Assembly (NCBI RefSeq): GCF_041320275.1
Contig: NZ_CP162023.1
Coordinates: 3,596,001-3,660,000 of the forward strand
From: Mumia sp. Pv4-285
GTDB taxonomy: Bacteria; Actinomycetota; Actinomycetes; Propionibacteriales; Nocardioidaceae
Direction of reading: 5' to 3'
Length of the DNA: 64,000 bases
Below are positions 54,850 through 63,667 of the stretch, piece by piece. The stretch's first letter is position 1. Each line of letters starts with the position of its first letter. The notes beneath the pieces were generated by a model. That model had not been told where the DNA came from and did no database searches. It saw only the letters and a list, made by a program, of their open reading frames with translations. The translations under genes and the position numbers were made by a program.

Positions 54850-56292
54850 TCAGCAGGCCGACGCGAGGTCCTCGGAGTCGTTCACCTTCGCGGACCGTCG
54901 CTTGTCCGGGTCGGGGTCGGCCTTCTGGTCGCCCGCCTTGGTCGCCTTGGCCGAGGACGGCGCAGCTGTCGCCGTCGGGCCCGACTCCGAGCGGTCGACC
55001 GCCTTCTCGACCATCGCGCGGATCTTCTTGAAGTTCGGGTCGCCCGTATCGACGGCCGGCGGTACGAGGGACACCGTCGAGATCTTCGCCCCGCGGGCCT
55101 TCAGCGCGAGCTCGACGAAGGTGTCGAGCTCGCCTGCCGGGATGTCCGTGCTCAGCATCTTCTTGCTCGACTCGGCGATGCCGGTGGCCTTGAGGAGGAC
55201 GGTGTTGGGGTCGAGCTGCTGGAGCATCGCGTTCATCACGCACTTCTGGCGAGCCATGCGGGAGTAGTCGGAGTTCTGCACGCGGCTGCGGGAGTACCAG
55301 AGGGCCTCCTTGCCGTCGAGCACCTGGCGACCCTTCGGGATCCAGCCGGTGATCGGTGATCCGATGCCGCCGATCGCCGTCCGCTGGCGGACCCGGACCT
55401 TGACGCCGCCGACCGCGTCGACGAGCGAGGCGAAGCCCTTCATGTTGATCATCACGTGGTAGCTGATCGGGAGACCGGTGATCTCCTCGACCGCGGCCTG
55501 CGTCGCCGCGACGCCCTCGTGCCCCTTGCCGCCGAACAGGTCGGGGTGGTCGTCCGCCCACGTGTTGACGCTGTTCAGGTAGCAGCCCTCGCAGTCGAAC
55601 CCGTCGGGGAACTCCTCGTGCATCGGGAAGTCCTCCGGGAACGGCACGTCGGCCAGGTTGCGCGGCAGCCCGACCAGCACGGTGTCGCCGGTGTCGGCGT
55701 CGATGCTGGCAACGGTGATCGAGTCCGGGCGGAGACCGTCACGGCCCTTGCCCGAGTCGCCGCCGAGCAGCAGCACGTTGTAGCGGCCGCCGTCGGCCTC
55801 GTGCACGACGGAGCTGCCGAAGACCGTGGTGATGAAGTCCTTCTGGACCGCCATCAGGTTCGACGCGACGAAGAGCAGTCCCGCGGTGACGAAGCAGAGC
55901 ATGCCCGTCACGCCGCTCAGCGCGAGCCGGTGGCCGCGGTCGAGACGCAGCGGCGCTCCGAGGCGCCACGCGTCCGCGAACAGCGCGACCCAGCCCAGTG
56001 CCAGCGCGATCAGGCCGAACCGGAGCAGCCAGAGCATCCACGGCGTGGTGAGGATCGAGATGACGATGCCCCGGTCGAGCAGCCCGAGAAGGACGACGAG
56101 CGCGACGACGGCCCACAGCGCCGCCCAGACGCGCAGGGCGATCCTGCCCACCCGGCGGTTGCCCGCGACGAGCTGTGCCGATCCGGGTGCGACGAGCGTC
56201 ATCAGCATCAACGACAACGCGCGCCGGAAGCGTACGCGCGCCGATGCGAGCTCGGCCGGCGTCCGGGCGTAGCCGTCTGCGTGGTCGGACAT
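54850..56292 (-). CDS. LytR-CpsA-Psr (LCP) family ligase, multi-helix N-terminus
   Basis: 480 residues. Four hydrophobic helices up to about residue 155, then the LCP domain (RYNVLLLGGDSGKGRDGLRPDSI; VLVGLPRNLADVPFPE; KGFASLVDAVGGVKVRV). LCP enzymes transfer glycan polymers from polyprenyl carriers to peptidoglycan. The C-terminus is Lys/Asp-rich. It faces the TIGR03089 gene tail to tail and is divergent from the second LCP gene. Confidence 0.93.
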   Translation of the reverse strand: MSDHADGYARTPAELASARVRFRRALSLMLMTLVAPGSAQLVAGNRRVGRIALRVWAALWAVVALVVLLGLLDRGIVISILTTPWMLWLLRFGLIALALGWVALFADAWRLGAPLRLDRGHRLALSGVTGMLCFVTAGLLFVASNLMAVQKDFITTVFGSSVVHEADGGRYNVLLLGGDSGKGRDGLRPDSITVASIDADTGDTVLVGLPRNLADVPFPEDFPMHEEFPDGFDCEGCYLNSVNTWADDHPDLFGGKGHEGVAATQAAVEEITGLPISYHVMINMKGFASLVDAVGGVKVRVRQRTAIGGIGSPITGWIPKGRQVLDGKEALWYSRSRVQNSDYSRMARQKCVMNAMLQQLDPNTVLLKATGIAESSKKMLSTDIPAGELDTFVELALKARGAKISTVSLVPPAVDTGDPNFKKIRAMVEKAVDRSESGPTATAAPSSAKATKAGDQKADPDPDKRRSAKVNDSEDLASAC

Positions 56293-56433
56293 GACCCCCC
56301 GTGCTGTCGTCGTCGTGCGGCGCCCCGCTGACTCGGGGACGCCCCGTCAGTATCACCAGCGGCCCCGCCGACGCTGCGACGACGCGCCGATGACTCCGCG
56401 GGCCGAGAACGGGCGTCCGGTACCTTCGAACGC

Positions 56434-57654
56434 ATGCCCGATCCCGATCCGCGCCGCGGCGACGGTGGCGACTACCAGTGGCTGTACGGCCCTGACGACG
56501 ACGCCACCAAGGTTGTGCGACCCCCGTCGTCGCAGCCGACCGGACCCTACGGAGCTGCTCCGTACGGTGGCCCTGGCCCGCAGCAGACCGGCCCGGCCCC
56601 CCAGCAGCAGCCGTCGAACCTGCCGCCGATGCAGTTCCCCGACCAGCGACCGCCCGCGGGTGGCTCGCGGTCGGGCCGTTCGGGTGGCGGCGGCGGGTGG
56701 TGGCGACGCTGGCTGCGTCCTCGCCGGCTCATCCCGCTGCTCCTCGGAGCGTGGCTGGTGTTCCTGATCGCCGTCCCGATCTGGGCGTGGGGCAAGATCG
56801 AGAAGGTCGACGCGACGCCCGACGGCGAACGCCCTGCCGAGCAGGGCGGCACGACCTACCTCCTGGTCGGCTCGGACAGCCGCGAGGGTCTGACCGCCGC
56901 ACAGCGCAAGGAGCTGCGGACCGGCGACGCCGAGGGCCGCCGTACCGACACGATCATGCTCATGCACGTCGGCAGCGGTCCGACGACCCTTGTGTCGATC
57001 CCGCGCGACTCGATCGTGCCGATCCCGGGGTATGGGCGGACGAAGATCAACGCCGCGTACGCCTATGGCGGACCGAAGCTGCTCGTCGAGACGCTGGAGC
57101 AGTCCACCGGCGTCCGGATCGACGACTACGTCGAGATCGGCTTCGGCGGCTTCGTCAACATGGTCGACGCCGTCGGCGGCGTCGAGATCTGCCCCAAGCA
57201 GCGGATCAAGGACAAGGACGCCGGCCTGAACATCAAGAAGGGCTGCCAGGAGGTCGACGGGGCGACGGCCCTCGGATATGCACGCTCTCGCCACACCTAC
57301 GCGTCGCAGGACCTGCAGCGCGTCCAGTCCCAGCGCGAGGTGCTCGGCGCGATCGCGGGCGAGGTGAAGACGCCGTCGACGTTCCTCAACCCGTTCCGCT
57401 ACGCCGGCGTCGTGAGCTCCGCGACCGGCTCCTTGCGCATCGGCGACAATGTCGGCCCCCTCTCGCTCGGGCGGTTCGCCTGGAACCTGTCCGGCGCGAT
57501 GGGCGGCTCCGGCCTCAACTGCACGGTCCCGATCGCCGACGCGTCGGTGCGGTGGGACAAGAAGCGTGCGTTGGAGCTTTTCGGCTACATCAAGGCCGAC
57601 GAGACCGACAAGATCACCAAGGCGGTCTGCACCAAGGACGGGCTCCAGCACTGA
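56434..57654 (+). CDS. LytR-CpsA-Psr (LCP) family ligase, single-span
   Basis: 406 residues. Pro/Gln-rich cytoplasmic N-terminus, one helix (RLIPLLLGAWLVFLIAVPIW), LCP domain with YLLVGSDSREG, RTDTIMLMHVG, TLVSIPRDSIVPIPGYG, VNMVDAVGGVEICPK and LGYARSRHTYAS. Related to the arabinogalactan/teichoic-type ligase Lcp1 (Rv3267), whose gene lies in the same stretch of the M. tuberculosis chromosome. The active-site Asp and Arg are present. Confidence 0.94.
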   Translation: MPDPDPRRGDGGDYQWLYGPDDDATKVVRPPSSQPTGPYGAAPYGGPGPQQTGPAPQQQPSNLPPMQFPDQRPPAGGSRSGRSGGGGGWWRRWLRPRRLIPLLLGAWLVFLIAVPIWAWGKIEKVDATPDGERPAEQGGTTYLLVGSDSREGLTAAQRKELRTGDAEGRRTDTIMLMHVGSGPTTLVSIPRDSIVPIPGYGRTKINAAYAYGGPKLLVETLEQSTGVRIDDYVEIGFGGFVNMVDAVGGVEICPKQRIKDKDAGLNIKKGCQEVDGATALGYARSRHTYASQDLQRVQSQREVLGAIAGEVKTPSTFLNPFRYAGVVSSATGSLRIGDNVGPLSLGRFAWNLSGAMGGSGLNCTVPIADASVRWDKKRALELFGYIKADETDKITKAVCTKDGLQH

Positions 57655-57922
57655 CGTGACGCCGGGGAGGCGGATCGCGGTCGGCCCCCGCCGGAAGAGC
57701 AGGCCGTCCAGCTCGACGACGACTGGGCGAGATCGACGTCCCGGTGCGCCTGTGTCGATGTCGTGCAGCACCGAATCGATCCACCTCCGGCGGGTCGCGG
57801 CCGGCGCGCAGCGAGGATCTTGCGCGACGGACGAGACGGCGTCCACAGGTGTTCACGCGAACGAGGACGGCGGTAGTCCACGGTCGGATTCTGACCGTGG
57901 GCTACCGCCGTACGGGGTGACC
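57655..57922. other. 268-bp gap with no convincing gene
   Basis: Between the LCP stop and the acyl-CoA dehydrogenase stop. A minus-strand GTG frame (from 57846) runs on into the LCP antisense without a stop, so it is not accepted as a gene. A strong hairpin lies near the right end. Confidence 0.55.
57867..57911. terminator. Bidirectional terminator between LCP and acyl-CoA dehydrogenase genes
   Basis: 19-base arms acggcggtagtccacggtc and gaccgtgggctaccgccgt (one T/G wobble), loop of 7 bases, ending 11 bp before the acyl-CoA dehydrogenase stop. Confidence 0.85.
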
Positions 57923-59095
57923 TCAGAGCTCGGACTGGATCCCGGCCAGGAGCTGGCGGGCCATGACGATCCGCTGGACCTGGTTCGTGCCCTCGTAGAT
58001 CTGGGTGATCTTCGCGTCGCGCATCATGCGCTCGACCGGGTAGTCGCGGGTGAAGCCGTAGCCGCCCAGCAGCTGCACCGCGTCGGTCGTCACCTGCATC
58101 GCCGTGTCCGACGCGAAAGCCTTGGCGGCCGCGCCGAAGAACGTCAGGTCCTTGTCGCCACGCTCGCTGCGCCCGGCCGCGGCGTACGTGATCTGGCGGG
58201 CCGCCTCGACCTTCATGCCCATGTCGGCCAGCATGAACTGGAGACCCTGGAACTCGGCGACCGCCTTGCCGAACTGCTGACGCTCCTTGACGTAGCCGAT
58301 CGCGTAGTCGAGCGCACCCTGGGCGACGCCGACCGCCTGGGCGGCGATCGTGACTCGGGTGTGGTCGAGGGTCCGCATCGCGGTCGCGAATCCGGTGCCC
58401 TCGGCGCCGATCATGCGGTCCGCCGGGATCCGGACGTTGTCGAGGTAGACCTCGCGGGTCGGCGAGCCCTTGATGCCGAGCTTCTTCTCGGGCGCCCCGA
58501 ACGACACGCCCTCGTCGCTCTTCTCGACGACGAACGCGCTGATGCCCTTCGACCGCTTCTCGGGGTCGCTCACCGCCATCACGGTGTAGAAGTCGGACTC
58601 GCCCGCGTTGGTGATCCAGCGCTTGACGCCATTGAGCACCCAGGAGTCGCCGTCGCGGACCGCGCGCGTCTTCATGCCGGCCGCATCGCTGCCGGCATCG
58701 GGCTCGGAGAGCGCGTACGAGAACATCGACGTGCCGGCTGCGAGCGGCGTGAGGTACTTCTGCTTGAGCTCCTCGCTGCCCGCGAGGATGACCGGCAGGC
58801 TGCCCAGCTTGTTGACCGCGGGGATCAACGAGGACGAGACGCAGGCGCGCGAGACCTCTTCGATCACCAGCACCGTCGCCAACGCGTCAGCGCCGGCGCC
58901 GCCGTACTGCTCGGCGACGTGCGGTGCATGGAAGTCGGACGCGACCAGCACGTCGTACGCCTCCTGCGGGAAGCGCGCCTCCTCGTCGACGGCGGCGGCG
59001 AACGGGGCGACCTTGGCGTCGCAGACCGCACGGACGGCTTCGCGGATGGCCTGGTGCTCTTCGGACAAGGCGTACATGGGCTGGTCGTTGGTCAC
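57923..59095 (-). CDS. fadE: Acyl-CoA dehydrogenase (FadE25-like)
   Basis: Introduces the 2,3-double bond in acyl-CoA with FAD. 390 residues. FAD/substrate motifs SYALSEPDAGSDAAG and WVLNGVKRWITNAGE; the catalytic Glu is in ITQIYEGTNQVQRIVMARQL (short/medium-chain type). In Mycobacterium fadE25 (Rv3274c) lies beside purE, as here. GTG 59095 with a ggggg stretch upstream. Confidence 0.93.
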   Translation of the reverse strand: MTNDQPMYALSEEHQAIREAVRAVCDAKVAPFAAAVDEEARFPQEAYDVLVASDFHAPHVAEQYGGAGADALATVLVIEEVSRACVSSSLIPAVNKLGSLPVILAGSEELKQKYLTPLAAGTSMFSYALSEPDAGSDAAGMKTRAVRDGDSWVLNGVKRWITNAGESDFYTVMAVSDPEKRSKGISAFVVEKSDEGVSFGAPEKKLGIKGSPTREVYLDNVRIPADRMIGAEGTGFATAMRTLDHTRVTIAAQAVGVAQGALDYAIGYVKERQQFGKAVAEFQGLQFMLADMGMKVEAARQITYAAAGRSERGDKDLTFFGAAAKAFASDTAMQVTTDAVQLLGGYGFTRDYPVERMMRDAKITQIYEGTNQVQRIVMARQLLAGIQSEL

Positions 59096-59149
59096 GCCCC
59101 CATGCTAATGAGTGTTAACCGGCCACCGGCAGGGCCCTAGGCTGGGGCC

Positions 59150-59791
59150 ATGACAGCGACCGTCCCTCCGCCCGCCTCCACCACCGAGATCACGTCCGCC
59201 GAGCAGCTCCGCGCCGTCGTCGGGCATCCGCTCCAGCCGGTGATCGACAAGGTGCGCGCCGAGCTGGAGGACGACCACGTCGACTGGCTGGGCGCGTCGC
59301 CGTTCTGCCTCGTGGCGACCTCCGACGCGACCGGTCGCGTCGATGTCTCGCCGAAGGGTGATCCCGGCGGGATCGGCTACGTCGTCGACCGCACCACGGT
59401 CGCGATCCCCGAACGCCCGGGCAACAAGCGGGTCGACGGGTTCCTCAACGTCCTCGAGAACCCGCACGCCGGCCTGCTCTTCGTCGTGCCCGGCCGCGGC
59501 GACACGCTACGGATCAACGGGCGCGCCCGCATCGTGTCGGACGCCCCGTACTTCGACGACCTCGTCGTCAAGGGGCACCGTCCGATCCTGGCGCTGGAGG
59601 TCGCGATCGAGGAGGTGTTCTTCCACTGCGCGAAGGCGTTCCTGCGCTCACAGCTCTGGAAGCAGGAAAGCTGGCACCCCGAGGTGCTGGCGACCCGCGC
59701 GCAGATCGCCAAGCGCCTCGAGCGACGTGAGGAGTCGCTCGAGGCACTGGAGGCGTACTACGGCGAGGCGTACTCGAAGAACCTCTACTGA
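59150..59791 (+). CDS. PPOX-type FMN-binding flavoprotein (MSMEG_1061 family)
   Basis: 213 residues. The split-barrel signature WLGASPFCLVATSDATGRVD, GNKRVDGFLNVLENPHAGLL and the C-terminal FFHCAKAFLRSQLWKQESWH place it in the pyridoxamine-5'-phosphate-oxidase-like FMN family of the MSMEG_1061 type. Substrate unknown, probably an FMN-dependent reductase. ATG 59150, divergent from the acyl-CoA dehydrogenase; it meets the lipase gene tail to tail with no bases between the stops. Confidence 0.87.
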   Translation: MTATVPPPASTTEITSAEQLRAVVGHPLQPVIDKVRAELEDDHVDWLGASPFCLVATSDATGRVDVSPKGDPGGIGYVVDRTTVAIPERPGNKRVDGFLNVLENPHAGLLFVVPGRGDTLRINGRARIVSDAPYFDDLVVKGHRPILALEVAIEEVFFHCAKAFLRSQLWKQESWHPEVLATRAQIAKRLERREESLEALEAYYGEAYSKNLY

Positions 59792-60814
59792 TCAGCCGAT
59801 CAGCTGCATGTTGCCCGTGATCGGCGCCTGCGGGTAGCACCAGACACGGTGCTGCCTCGCGGGCTCCAGCTTGTTCATGACGATCTGCGCGACGTTCTTG
59901 GAGTACGTGATCGATAGGTGCTCGGACAGGTCGATCCCGCAGACGTCCTGGAGGTGGATGTTGTCGACCGCCGACCCGCCACCGACGATGTACGCCTGGC
60001 GCCACGGGGTGACCACCTCGTCGTACTGCGTCGCGATCACGGTGTAGTCGATCCCCGGCACGGTCTCGCCGGCGTCGTTGAGCTGCTGGTAGAACGGTGA
60101 CTGCGGCGCAGGGCTCTTGTCCGCCTGCTGCTGGGCCGCGGGCATGTTGACCAGCTCGAGCAGATCCATCGCAAGGCCGAAGAGGCGCAGCGTCTTGCCG
60201 AGCTCGGTGATGCCGGACAGCGTCGTCGGGTGGTTCGACGGCGCGATCCCGATGACCTGGTCGACCTTGGCGGCACCCCCGATCTTGTTGGCGTAGAAGC
60301 GTGCGGTCGCGCCGCCCTGCGAGTGGCCGACGAGGTCGACCTTCTCCGCACCGGAGGAGGCGAGGACCCGGTCGACGAACGGAGCGAGCTGGTGCGCGCT
60401 CTCGATCATGTCGCCCGTGCCGTTGAGGAACGGGATGCCCGTCGAGTTGCCGTAGTTGAGGGCGTACACGCAGTAGCCCTGGTGCTTCAGCACCGGCGAG
60501 AGCCCGTTCCAGTTGTTGTACGCGTTCTCCCAGGTGCCGTGGACGAGCACGACCGGGTTCGGGTGCCGGCTGCTCGGCCGGCACGACCAGTCGTTGGCGC
60601 CGATCGGGTTGAGGTTCGGCGCGATCAGCGTCTTGCCGAAGGCGGCCGGGAAGGATGAGTCCTCCCCCAACGGAGCGAACCGCATCGGGCGTGGCAGCGG
60701 ATTGACCCAGGCCGCCTCGGCAGGCGCGGGAACGGTGACGAAGGCGAGCAGCAGCGCGGCGAACGCAGCGAGCAGACGGGGGAATCGCGAGTTGGCAAGG
60801 GCAGGAGCTTTCAC
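59792..60814 (-). CDS. Secreted triacylglycerol lipase/esterase
   Basis: 340 residues. Signal peptide ending AEAAW, oxyanion segment NPVVLVHGTWENAYNNW, nucleophile elbow VDLVGHSQGGATARFY, with the acid and histidine likely in YTVIATQYDEVVTPWRQA and NIHLQDVCGIDLSEH. Family of extracellular lipases (LipA/EstB-type). The four Cys (in DWSCRPSS, GYCVYA, DVCGIDL and VWCYPQ) may form disulphides. A CRP-like site lies about 85 bp upstream. Confidence 0.9.
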   Translation of the reverse strand: MKAPALANSRFPRLLAAFAALLLAFVTVPAPAEAAWVNPLPRPMRFAPLGEDSSFPAAFGKTLIAPNLNPIGANDWSCRPSSRHPNPVVLVHGTWENAYNNWNGLSPVLKHQGYCVYALNYGNSTGIPFLNGTGDMIESAHQLAPFVDRVLASSGAEKVDLVGHSQGGATARFYANKIGGAAKVDQVIGIAPSNHPTTLSGITELGKTLRLFGLAMDLLELVNMPAAQQQADKSPAPQSPFYQQLNDAGETVPGIDYTVIATQYDEVVTPWRQAYIVGGGSAVDNIHLQDVCGIDLSEHLSITYSKNVAQIVMNKLEPARQHRVWCYPQAPITGNMQLIG

Positions 60815-60897
60815 GGAACGTCACCTCGGGTCGGCGGGTGACGCCGGCGTCCGACCGGTCGGCGAACACCGAGGGAGAGGCGTCGTCAGGACTGTAC

Positions 60898-60913
60898 TGT
60901 GACGCCGATCACG
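60898..60913. promoter_or_regulatory. CRP/GlxR-like palindrome upstream of the lipase gene
   Basis: tgtga-cgccga-tcacg matches nine of ten positions of TGTGA-N6-TCACA. It lies between purE and the lipase, 84-99 bp before the lipase start, a position suited to activation. Confidence 0.5.
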
Positions 60914-60943
60914 CTGTAAAGTCCGCTGTCACAGGCCGTTACA

Positions 60944-61453
60944 TCAAGGTTGGCGAGTCGCTTCACCCCTGACGACCGCGCCCTTGGCGCGTGCCGCGTC
61001 GGCCAGGCGTTCCTGGAACGCCACCATCGCCTCGGCGAGCCTGGGATCGGACGCCGCGAGGATGCGCACCGCCAGGAGCCCGGCGTTGCGGGCGTTGCCG
61101 ACCGCCACCGTCGCCACCGGAACCCCGGCCGGCATCTGCACGATCGACAGCAGCGAGTCCATCCCGTCGAGATATTTCAGCGCGACCGGGACCCCGATCA
61201 CCGGCAGCGGCGTCACTGCCGCGAGCATGCCGGGGAGGTGTGCCGCTCCCCCGGCACCGGCGACGATCACCCGGAGCCCACGGCCGTGAGCCTCCCGGCC
61301 GTACGCGATCATCTCGTCCGGCATCCGGTGGGCGGAGACGACGTCGGCCTCGTACGGGACGCCGAACTCCTCGAGCGCCTCGGCGGCGGCCTTCATCGTG
61401 GGCCAGTCGGAGTCCGAGCCCATCACGATGCCGACCTGCGGTGACTCACTCAT
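60944..61453 (-). CDS. purE: N5-carboxyaminoimidazole ribonucleotide mutase
   Basis: Moves the carboxyl group of N5-CAIR to give CAIR in purine synthesis (EC 5.4.99.18). 169 residues, class I Pur[25 protein letters not shown] and [13 protein letters not shown] are the active-site signatures. ATG 61453 overlaps purK by 8 bp. Confidence 0.96.
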   Translation of the reverse strand: MSESPQVGIVMGSDSDWPTMKAAAEALEEFGVPYEADVVSAHRMPDEMIAYGREAHGRGLRVIVAGAGGAAHLPGMLAAVTPLPVIGVPVALKYLDGMDSLLSIVQMPAGVPVATVAVGNARNAGLLAVRILAASDPRLAEAMVAFQERLADAARAKGAVVRGEATRQP

Positions 61454-62648
61454 GCGTCGCTCCTTCGTCGATCTCGTCGTCCAACCGGCCCTCGAACCAG
61501 GCTGCGGCGTGGCGTGCCCGCTCGAGCAGGTCGTCGAGGTCGTCGCCGTAGACGTTCACGTGCCCCACCTTGCGGCCCGGCTTCACCGACTTCCCGTACA
61601 GGTGGACCTTGAGTCCGGGGTCGCGCGCCATCACGTGCGGGTACGCGTCGTACAGGCGGCCGACCTCACCACCGAGGATGTTGACCATCACCGTGTACGG
61701 CGCACGGGCCTGTGGCGACCCGAGCGGGAGATCGAGCACGGCACGCAGGTGGTTCTCGAACTGGCTCGTGCGTGCGCCGTCCATGGTCCAGTGGCCGGTG
61801 TTGTGCGGGCGCATCGCGAGCTCGTTGACGAGGACGCGCCCGTCGGCGGTCTCGAACAGCTCGACGGCGAGGATCCCGACCACGTCGAGCTCCCCCGCGA
61901 CCTTCATCGCCAGCATCTCGGCCTCGGCCGCCAGCTCGGGGGCGAGATCCGGCGCAGGGGCGATCACCTCGCGGCAGATCCCGTTCTCCTGGCGGGACTC
62001 GACCACCGGGTACGCCGCAACCTGCCCCGATGCGGAGCGGGCGACCAGCGCGGAGAGCTCGCGACGGAACGCCACGAGCTCCTCGGCGATCAGCGCGACT
62101 CCGGCGGCGAAGGCTTCGTGGGCCTCCTCGGCGGACCTGACCACCCACACGCCCTTGCCGTCGTAGCCGCCGCGGGTCGTCTTCACGACCAGGGGATATC
62201 CCTCGCCGTCGGCGGCGAACGCGTCGAGGTCGGCCGGGGTCGAGACCGGCGCCCAGCGCGGGCACGCGATGCCCAGCCCGGTGAGGACCTGCCTCATCTC
62301 CAGCTTGTCCTGCGCGAACAGCAGCGCGTGCGGGCCCGGACGGCAGGCGTGGCCCTCCGCGTCGAGCGTACGAAGGTGCTCCGGCGGGACGTGCTCGTGG
62401 TCGAAGGTGACGACGGCGCAGTCGGCCGCCACCTCACGCAGGGTCGCGAGGTCGCGGTAGTCGCCCACCGTGGTGGCCGGGTTGACCTGGGCCGCGCTCA
62501 CCTCGGGCCCCTCGGCCAGGAGGCGCACCGGCACCGCCAGGGAGACCGCGGACTGCTCCATCATCCGGGCGAGCTGGCCGCCACCGATGATCGCGAGGAC
62601 AGGGCTGTCGATGGGGCTCTGCACGGACACATCGTACGGGGCGGACAC
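61446..62648 (-). CDS. purK: N5-carboxyaminoimidazole ribonucleotide synthase
   Basis: Carboxylates AIR with ATP and bicarbonate (EC 6.3.4.18), an ATP-grasp enzyme; PurE then acts. 400 residues. N-lobe [20 protein letters not shown]-grasp [18 protein letters not shown]; metal site [20 protein letters not shown] 62648; a GTG seven codons later would also fit. Confidence 0.95.
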   Translation of the reverse strand: MSAPYDVSVQSPIDSPVLAIIGGGQLARMMEQSAVSLAVPVRLLAEGPEVSAAQVNPATTVGDYRDLATLREVAADCAVVTFDHEHVPPEHLRTLDAEGHACRPGPHALLFAQDKLEMRQVLTGLGIACPRWAPVSTPADLDAFAADGEGYPLVVKTTRGGYDGKGVWVVRSAEEAHEAFAAGVALIAEELVAFRRELSALVARSASGQVAAYPVVESRQENGICREVIAPAPDLAPELAAEAEMLAMKVAGELDVVGILAVELFETADGRVLVNELAMRPHNTGHWTMDGARTSQFENHLRAVLDLPLGSPQARAPYTVMVNILGGEVGRLYDAYPHVMARDPGLKVHLYGKSVKPGRKVGHVNVYGDDLDDLLERARHAAAWFEGRLDDEIDEGATHE

Positions 62649-62691
62649 GGCGCGGAGGCTCCGACGGTCGGGCCGGCCGGGTCGACGGGCG

Positions 62692-63666
62692 TCAGCCGTT
62701 GTAGGACCAGCGGTGGCGGACGGTCAGCGGCGCCACGTTGCCGAAGCCGCGCAGGTTGCGCTGCGCCATCGCCCGGGTCTCGAAGCGGTCGCTCAACCCT
62801 GCGGCGGTGGTGTCGTCGATGATCACCCGGTTGCGCCGGGCCACGGCGGTCAGGCGTGCCGCGAGGTTCACCGGCGGGCCGTACACGTCACCGAGCCGCG
62901 AGATGACCGGCCCGGTGCCGAGGCCGACGCGGACGTCGGGCAGGCTCCGGTCTCCGCCGATCTCCGCCACGATCGCGAACGCGATGTCGGTGGCGACCTC
63001 GGGCGACTCCGCGACGTACAGGACGGAGTCACCGAGCGTCTTGATCGGACGCCCGCCGCCCTCGGTGACGAGGTCGATGCACCGCGTCTCGAACTCCTCG
63101 ACCAGGTCCGCGAGCCCGTCGTCGTCGAGGCCGTTGGACAGCTTCGTGAACGCGACCAGGTCAGCGAACCCGACCGTGACGACCATCCGCAGGACGTCCT
63201 CCTCGTCGGCGGCGAGAGCCTGGGCGCGACCGGCGGAGGCCGCGAGATGGCGCCGCCAGGCATAGACCAGGAGCCGCTCGAACACGGGGCCCATCGTCTG
63301 AGCGACGGCACCGGCTCCGGTGGACCACGGGACGCGGTCGGCGGGCTCGGCGGTGCGGTCCTCCAACGCCTCGGCGAGCGTGGAGACCTGCCAGTCGGCC
63401 AGACGCGACATGGTCGTGCCCAGCGCCCGGGTGAGCCGGACGACGGTGTCGTCGTCGATGGCGCCGGAGCCGAGGACTGCCTGCACCATCTTCAACGCGT
63501 CGACGTCGGCAGGGACGAACGCCTTGGCGTCGAGGGCGTCCGGGAAACCGAGCGCTCGCCAGAGACGGCGCGCCTCCTCGTACGTGACGCCGGCGGCGGC
63601 TGCGACCTCGTCGCTGGTGAAGGTGGGATCCGCACCGAGGATGGCGCGGGAGAGCTCGTCGGACAC
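62692..63666 (-). CDS. Class III adenylate/guanylate cyclase with N-terminal regulatory domain
   Basis: 324 residues. The N-terminal half (1-145) has an HTH-like start (SDEVAAAAGVTYEEARRLWR) typical of actinobacterial adenylate-cyclase regulatory domains. The catalytic domain has the first metal Asp in VGFADLVAFTKLSN, Lys in GGRPIKTLGDSVLYVAE with the second metal Asp, and PPVNLAARLTAVARR with Asn and Arg of the transition-state site. All key residues are present, so cAMP synthesis is likely. Starts 1 bp after the PH-domain gene stop. Confidence 0.92.
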   Translation of the reverse strand: MSDELSRAILGADPTFTSDEVAAAAGVTYEEARRLWRALGFPDALDAKAFVPADVDALKMVQAVLGSGAIDDDTVVRLTRALGTTMSRLADWQVSTLAEALEDRTAEPADRVPWSTGAGAVAQTMGPVFERLLVYAWRRHLAASAGRAQALAADEEDVLRMVVTVGFADLVAFTKLSNGLDDDGLADLVEEFETRCIDLVTEGGGRPIKTLGDSVLYVAESPEVATDIAFAIVAEIGGDRSLPDVRVGLGTGPVISRLGDVYGPPVNLAARLTAVARRNRVIIDDTTAAGLSDRFETRAMAQRNLRGFGNVAPLTVRHRWSYNG

Positions 63667-63667
63667 G

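Noticed and set aside
57655-57846. Possible small minus-strand gene starting at GTG 57846
   Set aside because: It has no stop before running into the LCP antisense and matches nothing I recognise.
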